Positions 57,995 to 64,000 of a stretch of DNA of 64,000 nucleotides are shown one piece after another (the first letter of the stretch is position 1; every line of letters starts with the position of its first letter). The notes below the pieces were generated by a model that was not told where the DNA came from, made no database searches, and saw only the letters and a list, made by a program, of their open reading frames with translations. Position numbers and translations under genes: made by a program. The stretch is from Candidatus Woesearchaeota archaeon (lineage in GTDB: Archaea; Nanobdellota; Nanobdellia; Woesearchaeales; ARS49), in contig JASMHM010000002.1 of the NCBI GenBank assembly GCA_030750765.1, forward strand, positions 162,342 through 226,341. The letters are read 5' to 3'.

Positions 57995-59176
57995 ATGAAC
58001 AAAACAGCAATATTCCTTATGTTGGTCATGACGGCTTGTGTCGTCCAACAAATACCTGCAGGAAACATGACAACAACTCCTGACGAGACCCCTGTTGTCG
58101 TGGTGAACGAAACTTCTGAACAAACCCCACCACCCTCAACCGTGGAAGAACAATTAGAAAACATAGAAGTCAAAGCCCTACCCACTAAAGAGTTCAAAGA
58201 AGGAGAGCTCGTCCAGTTCCCCAATCTCAAAGCTACCGATCCAGATGGAGATCCCATCACCTACACGTTCTCTAGTCCGCTAAACGAACGAGGAGAATGG
58301 CAGACGAAGGAAGGAGACAGAGGAAGCTACCTAGTAACCATCACTGCAAGCGACGGACAAAACGTCGTGACACAAGACGTTCGCGTCACGGTGGTTCCAG
58401 AAAATTACGAACCAGAACTACGCCTAAGCGCAAGCACCATCAGCGTTAACGAAGGAGAAGAAGTCATCATCACCGCAACCACCAATGACAAGGACGGAGA
58501 TGCCGTTGGCTTAGAAATCCGCGGCTGGATGGACTCCCTACGCAAACAAACAGACTACAACGACGCAGGCACACACTCTGTCGTCGTCATCGCTAGCGAC
58601 GGTAAAGATTCTGTGACAGAAGAAGTGACGGTCAACGTAGCTAACGTCAACCGCGCACCATCCCTGACACAACCACCAAGCATCAGCGTGCTAGAAGGCG
58701 AGACCGTCATCGTTGTACCCTCTGCCTCTGACCAAGACGCAGACCAACTATCTTACGAATTTTCCGAACCCCTAGACCAAGATGGAACTTGGGAGACGCA
58801 GAAAGGCGATTCAGGTGAACGCACAGCCACCATCACAGTAAGTGACGGAGAACTAATAGACACCAAAACAGTACGCATCACGGTAGAAGAAGTGAACCTA
58901 CCGCCCGTCATCACCGTAGAGCACGTGTTCCGCTTCGACGAAGGCAGCACCGCAGTGATTGACTACACCGCTACCGATCCAGAAGGAGAAGTGACTGAAG
59001 TAAGCTTCTCTGGCTGGATGACTGCAAACACCAAACAACTAGGCTACAACGACGCAGGCACCCATGATGTGACCTTAACCGCGTCAGACGGCAAGAAGAC
59101 CAGCACCGCCACGATAAGCGTAGTTGTTAAGGACAAGAACCGCCCACCAAGCTTCGCCATCGGCAGTTTTGATTGA
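57995..59176 (+). CDS. Lipoprotein with four tandem Ig/cadherin-like repeats
   Basis: About 393 residues. The signal peptide ends in a lipobox (LVMTACVV), followed by a Thr/Pro-rich spacer. Four repeats of about 85 residues follow, each with a conserved TDPDGD/NDKDGD/SDQDAD-type calcium-binding motif and an end strand such as VTITASDGQNVVTQDVRVTV. Repeats 1 and 3 share one pattern (ERGEWQTKEGDRG / QDGTWETQKGDSG); repeats 2 and 4 share another (RGWMDSLRKQTDYNDAGTHS / SGWMTANTKQLGYNDAGTHD). It is probably a surface adhesion or structural protein. TATA (agtataaatag) lies about 48 bp upstream. Confidence 0.85.
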   Translation: MNKTAIFLMLVMTACVVQQIPAGNMTTTPDETPVVVVNETSEQTPPPSTVEEQLENIEVKALPTKEFKEGELVQFPNLKATDPDGDPITYTFSSPLNERGEWQTKEGDRGSYLVTITASDGQNVVTQDVRVTVVPENYEPELRLSASTISVNEGEEVIITATTNDKDGDAVGLEIRGWMDSLRKQTDYNDAGTHSVVVIASDGKDSVTEEVTVNVANVNRAPSLTQPPSISVLEGETVIVVPSASDQDADQLSYEFSEPLDQDGTWETQKGDSGERTATITVSDGELIDTKTVRITVEEVNLPPVITVEHVFRFDEGSTAVIDYTATDPEGEVTEVSFSGWMTANTKQLGYNDAGTHDVTLTASDGKKTSTATISVVVKDKNRPPSFAIGSFD

Positions 59177-59265
59177 CGGAAGATTTCCGGGTTTTTCTCG
59201 TCGGAGCCACTAGACACTAGACATGGGCGCGTGAAGCATATAAGGATTAAAATTCTAGGTTAGTA

Positions 59266-60213
59266 ATGAAGCGTGTCGGCACCGGACGATTTGTCTCAGC
59301 CAGGATTATTGTTGGTAAGAAAAAGAGCGCACGCGCTTTTGACCGCTATCGGAAGAATAATAATTACACCTGGGAACAGGTTGCTAAAAGATTTGCCGTC
59401 TCAGAATACACAGCTCGCGTTGGTTGGGCAGGCTCTAAGACAACAATTCCTCAGAGTGTCTGGGGAGAAGTGAGTGGCCAGAAACCCGGGGCTCACCCCT
59501 TATCCGCGTTTTGGGGACAGCGCAAGGGAGGGAACAATTCAGCACAATATAATGAATCTCAGCTCCCTGACCCCACGTCAGAAGATTTTGCAGAGTTCTG
59601 GGGCGTAATGTTGGGAGATGGTTGCGTATACAAAAACCAAGAATCCTTTTGTATTACGTGTAGCAGCGTTCAAGATGAACAATATGTTCTTTGCCATTTA
59701 GTTCCCCTATGCGAGAGATTATTCGGCCTGACCCCAAAAATATATTTTGCTAAGAACGAAAACACCATACGGCTCGTTCTTAACAACAGAAAGATCGCTC
59801 GATTTCTGGTGAAAAACGGTTTTCCATCAGGGAAAAAATGCGATAGCAAATTACCCATACCCCGACATTTCTTTGAGAAAGCCACCTTACTATCTTCTTG
59901 CTTACGAGGATTATTCGATACTGACGGTGGCGTGTTTCGCCATCCGCACACAGGCATAATGCTCGACTTTACAGTTACCCATCCCTACCTGTACGCACAA
60001 ATTAAAAGAGCACTGACTATTTTTCAGATTGGCTTTGGCGCGTCAAAAAACAGGTTCCAGGCATACGGACGTGAGAAGGCACAAAGATTCTTTGCTAACA
60101 TCGGAAGTAGCAACTCCCGGAACATTGTGCGCTACATGCATTTTCTACGCACAGGACAGGCACTCACGGCTAATGAGACAGGGATACTTTTAAAAAGGAC
60201 TTGTGGATCGTAA
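59266..60213 (+). CDS. LAGLIDADG homing endonuclease, free-standing
   Basis: 315 residues. Two LAGLIDADG helices are visible: FAEFWGVMLGDGCV (about 108-121) and LSSCLRGLFDTDGGVF (about 209-224), each ending in the catalytic Asp, so one chain can form the pseudo-dimeric nuclease. An N-terminal helix-turn-helix region (YTWEQVAKRFAVSEYTARVG) precedes them. It is not inside an intein or a host gene; it lies 9 bp upstream of a tRNA-Val gene that seems to carry an intron. A TATA element (catataagg, about 59237-59245) precedes the ATG. Confidence 0.88.
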   Translation: MKRVGTGRFVSARIIVGKKKSARAFDRYRKNNNYTWEQVAKRFAVSEYTARVGWAGSKTTIPQSVWGEVSGQKPGAHPLSAFWGQRKGGNNSAQYNESQLPDPTSEDFAEFWGVMLGDGCVYKNQESFCITCSSVQDEQYVLCHLVPLCERLFGLTPKIYFAKNENTIRLVLNNRKIARFLVKNGFPSGKKCDSKLPIPRHFFEKATLLSSCLRGLFDTDGGVFRHPHTGIMLDFTVTHPYLYAQIKRALTIFQIGFGASKNRFQAYGREKAQRFFANIGSSNSRNIVRYMHFLRTGQALTANETGILLKRTCGS

Positions 60214-60222
60214 TTGTATCAC

Positions 60223-60323
60223 GGGCCCGTGGTCTAGCGGTTAGTCTTCAACTGGTTTGGAGGCCTGCAAATGACGACACCTTTACACGGTGTATGTCCC
60301 CAGTTCGAATCTGGGCGGGCCCA
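60223..60323 (+). tRNA. tRNA-Val(UAC) with an apparent D-loop intron
   Basis: Acceptor GGGCCCG/CGGGCCC with discriminator A. Anticodon arm is ACACC-TTTACAC-GGTGT, anticodon TAC (Val), and the T-arm is CCCAG-TTCGAAT-CTGGG. The region between positions 8 and 26 is 28 nt too long; removing 60244-60271 restores TG-GTCT-AGCGGTTA-TGAC-G and a 73-nt tRNA. No CCA is encoded. A TATA element (cttttaaaaa, about 60187-60196) lies upstream, overlapping the end of the homing endonuclease gene. Confidence 0.85.
60244..60271 (+). other. Candidate 28-nt non-canonical intron in the tRNA-Val D-loop
   Basis: The segment interrupts the D-loop after GGTTA. The boundary is ambiguous by one base because an A flanks both ends. 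I cannot draw a strict bulge-helix-bulge motif with confidence, only partial pairing between GTC at its start and GAC after its end. Confidence 0.6.
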
Positions 60324-61217
60324 TCATGCTAAGATTGTCTTCTCCCAACCCTTCGAGGTCGGGTCATAACGGCAAATTCTATTGTTGTCAACAAGGTCAA
60401 AGGTCGGACGGTACAACACAGTTTTGATCGCACGCAAGGTCGGATGCTTGGCGTAATAGTCAACACCATCTGTGTGTGATTGGCCAAAGTTGCAAAGCAC
60501 ATAGCTGCTATTGTGAATGGGAGTCAACTCTGGAAGCCTTTGCATTCGATTTATTAGCTGAATGTTTCTGTGGTCTATCGAATGATCAAACCTAATCACA
60601 GAACCTCGAGCATCTGCCCCAAATGATTCAGCAATGAGCGGTATGGGAGATGAAGTAATCCCCCCTAGGAAGAGCCCGCCAAAAATAGCCACCGTGTGCT
60701 TCCGTAGCTGTTTGAGAGTCGCATTTTTGTCAGGCCCGGACTTCAACTCAGAAAGTTCGCAACCGTGCGTTATCGAGTACGCCAGGCTTAGCCAGGTTGC
60801 TGCGTGTTCGCCGATGTTCCCCCACCCGCTGGCGTTATCCAGTGCAACAATTGATTTGTTATGTTTTGCGCACAGGTTAACCATACCTTCAAAGTACGGT
60901 CTGTACCACGGAATCATTCTAGGATCGTCAAGATCCTCTGGACTTGCCTCCATCACTGCCAGCTCACAGCCTTCAACAGCGGCCTCGAGTGCTATTTTAT
61001 GATCAGAAAAGAATTGTTGGTCGTGATCCACCCCCAAAAGATTAACGCGGTACCCCAAATCAACAAAACTCGAGTTCGGCAGGGGATTATCGTTACCTCG
61101 CGACACCCACCACGGTTCAATAGCTACCGCGCGTGATAGCACAGAAAATCCCAGATCTACCCCTGCAAACGCTGCAGTAGCTTGTGCAAACCGTTTAAGG
61201 AACCTTCTTCTATGCAT
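60324..61217 (-). CDS. Tat-exported protein, possibly TraB/TIKI-like
   Basis: 297 residues. The N-terminus MHRRRFLKRFAQATAAFAGV carries a twin-arginine signal, implying export in folded form. VNLLGVDHDQQFF, followed by GCELAVMEASPEDL, places a His and a Glu as in the GxxH...E pattern of the TraB/TIKI/EreA-like metalloprotease superfamily; this is weak evidence. The stop codon abuts the last base of tRNA-Val. The leaderless ATG is about 25 bp from tttttataaa. Confidence 0.6.
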   Translation of the reverse strand: MHRRRFLKRFAQATAAFAGVDLGFSVLSRAVAIEPWWVSRGNDNPLPNSSFVDLGYRVNLLGVDHDQQFFSDHKIALEAAVEGCELAVMEASPEDLDDPRMIPWYRPYFEGMVNLCAKHNKSIVALDNASGWGNIGEHAATWLSLAYSITHGCELSELKSGPDKNATLKQLRKHTVAIFGGLFLGGITSSPIPLIAESFGADARGSVIRFDHSIDHRNIQLINRMQRLPELTPIHNSSYVLCNFGQSHTDGVDYYAKHPTLRAIKTVLYRPTFDLVDNNRICRYDPTSKGWEKTILA

Positions 61218-61267
61218 AGAGAACAAATAGGTGACGTTTTTATAAAATCAGTCACCATCTGCCCATC

Positions 61268-61708
61268 ATGGACGCACTAGCAGACTTCATCAAGGAACAT
61301 AACGTGCAAGCAGAACTCTTAGACACGGATCATGAAGTAAAAACAGTACAACAAAGCGCTGACAGGGGCATGGACCCTGCCACCATCATCAAAAGCCTAC
61401 TCTTCATAGGAGAAAAGCCCATTCTTGTCCTTGTTCGCGGAGATTGCAGAGCAGACGAAGCAAAACTTGCACAACACTACCCCAACACCCACTTTGCCAA
61501 CGCCAACGAAGTCAGAAAAACGACAGCATACGGCCCAGGAGACGTACCCCCATTGTTAGAAGGAGAGTATGAACGCGTCATGGACGAAAAAGTAGCAGCA
61601 GGAACCGTTTTCGAGTGTGGGGGAGGGAAGGAGAAAAGACACTTAAGAATCACAGTGAAAGAGCTGCAACGCGTCCAGGAATGGAAAGTACTTGATGTAT
61701 CCACTTAA
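61268..61708 (+). CDS. YbaK/ProX-type aminoacyl-tRNA deacylase
   Basis: 146 residues: [49 protein letters not shown] and [15 protein letters not shown] match the YbaK/EbsC fold. It hydrolyses mischarged tRNA, typically Cys- or Ala-tRNA-Pro. The catalytic Lys is within ATIIKSL. The gene is divergent from the Tat-exported protein gene and followed by hppA. Confidence 0.88.
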   Translation: MDALADFIKEHNVQAELLDTDHEVKTVQQSADRGMDPATIIKSLLFIGEKPILVLVRGDCRADEAKLAQHYPNTHFANANEVRKTTAYGPGDVPPLLEGEYERVMDEKVAAGTVFECGGGKEKRHLRITVKELQRVQEWKVLDVST

Positions 61709-61764
61709 ATACTCAGCTTGAGTACTCAGAAAAGTTTATAAGTCAACCATCTCCACGGCACAAC

Positions 61765-63705
61765 ATGTTACAATACGTATTCATTGCACCCTTGCTAGCG
61801 TTTGTCATCGTTTACTTTTTGAACAAAAGCATTGATGAAGCAGATGCAGGCACACCAAAGATGCAAGAGATTGCTTCCGCAATAAGAGAAGGAGCGATGG
61901 CATTCCTCAAAGCAGAATACTCAGTACTAGCAATCTTTGTAGTCATCATCACAGCACTACTATGGAAGTTCTTAGACCAGCAAACAGCAATCGCATTCGT
62001 TATCGGAGCAGTCTTCTCCGTCCTTGCAGGCTTTGCAGGCATGCTCACAGCAACCAAGAGCAATGTCAGAGCCACCCAAGCATCCAGCAAAAGTTTAGAA
62101 AAAGGACTACGCATAGCATTCTTCTCTGGAGGCGTCATGGGCTTCTCCGTAGTAGGACTAGGATTACTAGGCGTACTAGGCATCTACTTAGTCTTTAAAG
62201 ATCCAGCAAAAGTGTTCGGCTTCTCCTTCGGAGCAAGCGCAGTAGCACTCTTCGCCAGAGTAGGTGGAGGCATCTACACCAAAGCAGCAGACGTAGGCGC
62301 AGACCTCGTAGGAAAGGTCGAAAAAGGCATCCCAGAAGACGATCCAAGAAACCCCGCAGTCATCGCAGACAATGTAGGAGACAATGTTGGAGATGTTGCA
62401 GGCATGGGAGCAGACTTATTCGAATCATATGTAGGAACAATAATCGCAGCGATGGCCCTAGGCCTAGCCGCCATAGGCGAGGTAGGTTTAGTCTACCCTC
62501 TATACTTAGCAGCCCTAGGTATCGTGGCAAGCGGACTCGGCATCTACTGTGTGAGAGGCAAGAACCCTATGAACAGCCTCATGAAGGGATTAGTCGGATC
62601 AAGCGTCATCTTCATCATCTTCGCAGGCTTACTAACCAACTACATGTTCCAATCCTTGACATACTTTTACGCAGTGCTCGCAGGATTGGTAGCAGGCGTA
62701 TTGATCGGAAAAATAACACAATACTACACGAGCGAAGAGCACCCCCATGCAAGGGCCATCGCAGAAGCCTCCACTACAGGGGCTGCAACAAACATCATCC
62801 AAGGACTAGCAGTAGGCAAGAAAAGTACCGTACTACCTACATTAGTCATTGCTGGAGTCATCTACATCGCATTCAACCTAGCAGGATTTTATGGCATCGC
62901 ACTAGCAGGCGTAGGCATGCTTGCAACGTTAGGAATCAGCCTAGCAGTAGACGCATACGGACCTGTGGCAGACAACGCAGGCGGCATTGCCGAAATGGCA
63001 GGCCTACCCTCCAAAGTACGCAACCGAACAGACAAGTTAGACATGGCCGGCAACACTACTGCAGCGATAGGTAAAGGATTCGCCATCGGCAGCGCAGCCA
63101 TGACAGCACTAGCATTATTCTCAGCATACGCAGTAACTGCACAACTAGAGAGCATCGACGTGCTCAACCCCGTAGTCTTTATTGGCGTTTTAATCGGAGG
63201 CATGCTACCATACTTGTTCAGCGCACTCACCTTTGAGGCAGTAGGTAAGGCAGCAAAGCTCATGGTGGAAGAAGTACGCCGACAGTTCAAGAGCATGCCC
63301 GGCATCATGAAAAGAACACAAAAGCCAGACTATGCAAGATGTGTCAAGATCAGCACAGCATCTGCTTTGAAACAAATGATTCTACCCGGCTTAATAGCTC
63401 TAGCAACACCCGTCGTTATCGGATTCCTACTAGGAGTAGAAGGACTAGGCGGACTACTCGTAGGCGCCTTAGTAAGTGGAGTTATCGTAGCCATCAAACA
63501 AGCCAACAGTGGCGGAGCTTGGGACAATGCTAAAAAGTACATCGAAGCAGGAGCTCACGGCGGTAAGGGAAGTGAAGCACACAAAGCAGCAGTCATTGGT
63601 GACACCGTAGGAGATCCAAAGAAAGATACAAGCGCTCCAAGCTTGAACATCATGATCAAGATGATCACTATTGTGGCATTGTTAATCGCACCACTTTTGA
63701 TTTAA
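61765..63705 (+). CDS. hppA: Membrane-bound proton/sodium-pumping pyrophosphatase
   Basis: 646 residues with about 15-16 TM helices. The signature loop around [20 protein letters not shown] and [18 protein letters not shown] binds Mg-PPi. [19 protein letters not shown] and [17 protein letters not shown] are the other conserved Asp-rich segments. It couples pyrophosphate hydrolysis to ion export. In [10 protein letters not shown] the residue after TT is Ala rather than Lys, the pattern of potassium-dependent enzymes. TATA (agtttataag) is about 28 bp upstream of the ATG. Confidence 0.96.
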   Translation: MLQYVFIAPLLAFVIVYFLNKSIDEADAGTPKMQEIASAIREGAMAFLKAEYSVLAIFVVIITALLWKFLDQQTAIAFVIGAVFSVLAGFAGMLTATKSNVRATQASSKSLEKGLRIAFFSGGVMGFSVVGLGLLGVLGIYLVFKDPAKVFGFSFGASAVALFARVGGGIYTKAADVGADLVGKVEKGIPEDDPRNPAVIADNVGDNVGDVAGMGADLFESYVGTIIAAMALGLAAIGEVGLVYPLYLAALGIVASGLGIYCVRGKNPMNSLMKGLVGSSVIFIIFAGLLTNYMFQSLTYFYAVLAGLVAGVLIGKITQYYTSEEHPHARAIAEASTTGAATNIIQGLAVGKKSTVLPTLVIAGVIYIAFNLAGFYGIALAGVGMLATLGISLAVDAYGPVADNAGGIAEMAGLPSKVRNRTDKLDMAGNTTAAIGKGFAIGSAAMTALALFSAYAVTAQLESIDVLNPVVFIGVLIGGMLPYLFSALTFEAVGKAAKLMVEEVRRQFKSMPGIMKRTQKPDYARCVKISTASALKQMILPGLIALATPVVIGFLLGVEGLGGLLVGALVSGVIVAIKQANSGGAWDNAKKYIEAGAHGGKGSEAHKAAVIGDTVGDPKKDTSAPSLNIMIKMITIVALLIAPLLI

Positions 63706-63764
63706 GTCTTATTTCTTTGTTTTAACACTCAACATTTATATAGTATGAATGTTGGCAGGCAAGT

Positions 63765-64000
63765 ATGCCTAGAAATAATCACACTTCTTGGATTCTCATT
63801 CTTTTTGGGCTAGTAGCAGCCCTCTACCTATTAGATAACATAAACGTAAGCAATACCGGGAATGCCATTGGCGTAGGTCTCCATATCGGCGTAACTGTGT
63901 CCGACGAAAACGGACCCGTGGAGGGAACAGGAGTAACATTGAATTGGCCTTCAGGAGGTTGGGGTAGCAAAGGGGCCGTCACAGACAGTAACGGCTACGC
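63765..64000 (+). CDS. Start of a membrane-anchored surface protein (partial)
   Basis: The frame runs off the right edge; 78 codons are visible. A basic N-terminus and TM helix (SWILILFGLVAALYLL) precede a beta-rich stretch (GLHIGVTVSDENGPVEGTGV) that looks like a carboxypeptidase-regulatory or Ig-like module. TATA (catttatatag, 63733-63743) is about 27 bp before the ATG. Confidence 0.65.
   Translation, partial: MPRNNHTSWILILFGLVAALYLLDNINVSNTGNAIGVGLHIGVTVSDENGPVEGTGVTLNWPSGGWGSKGAVTDSNGY

Noticed and set aside
1..64000. CRISPR arrays, rRNA genes, insertion sequences or prophage genes
   Set aside because: No regularly spaced direct repeats, no conserved rRNA segments, and no transposase, integrase or capsid-like proteins were seen on either strand.

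Overview
The window is archaeal. Its information-processing genes are archaeal types: aIF2-gamma, eL21, RpoF (Rpb4-like), eS19, eL39, eL31, prefoldin alpha, Pth2, a ZPR1 zinc-finger protein, endonuclease Q and SRP receptor FtsY. Many genes have a TATA box centred about 25 bp upstream of the start codon (leaderless transcripts), and both tRNA genes appear to carry introns. FtsZ and SepF (not CdvB/ESCRT), bacterial-type GAPDH and MetRS, AbrB/PIN toxin-antitoxin pairs, huge secreted Cys-rich proteins and many small orphan genes suggest a DPANN lineage, perhaps Woesearchaeota/Nanoarchaeota-like. This placement is inference. There is no rRNA, CRISPR array or transposase.

Layout. 1-7.8 kb: small orphans, ftsZ with a hairpin-rich leader, a vapBC pair, a DUF5679 zinc ribbon, the eL21-rpoF(-DUF655) ribosomal neighbourhood interrupted by a PIN-domain gene, and sepF. 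7.8-10.5 kb: a very large protein whose N-terminal third looks like an ECF sigma-70 factor (regions 2 and 4), followed by a tandemly duplicated domain of about 225 residues; this is the most surprising gene here. 10.5-18.4 kb: ZPR1, a paralogous orphan pair, aIF2-gamma, a coupled thioredoxin-rhodanese pair, a phosphohexomutase, a voltage-sensor-like membrane protein and orphans. 18.4-22.8 kb: intron-containing tRNA-Ser(UGA), eS19-eL39-eL31 and EndoQ. 22.8-29.9 kb: a cytosolic subtilase with a coupled small partner, a second vapBC, a degenerate MutS-like ATPase and a rhomboid protease.

30-38 kb: two envelope genes, a 697-aa class-III-signal-like membrane-anchored protein and a roughly 1991-aa multidomain secreted protein. 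38-44.7 kb: an LytM-like protein, scpA, pfdA-ftsY, a third vapBC, a kinase-fold protein and a PhoU-like regulator. 44.7-48.2 kb: a tight five-gene operon of unrecognised proteins including two paralogs. 48.2-55.9 kb: GAPDH, a PCMT-like methyltransferase, pth2, a UbiA-family enzyme, a small methyltransferase, a zinc-ribbon protein, a possible trypsin-fold protein and a lipoprotein. 56-64 kb: MetRS, an Ig-repeat lipoprotein, a LAGLIDADG endonuclease beside tRNA-Val(UAC) with an apparent D-loop intron, a Tat-exported protein, a YbaK deacylase, membrane pyrophosphatase HppA and the start of a surface protein.

Taken together the region mixes core translation, division and secretion genes with a large envelope set and many lineage-specific genes. 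Repeated architectural themes are leaderless promoters, a single symmetric TATA box serving two divergent genes, and start-stop overlaps in operons. Where a TATA-to-start spacing near 25 bp favoured an internal start over the longest reading frame, that start is given and the alternative noted.
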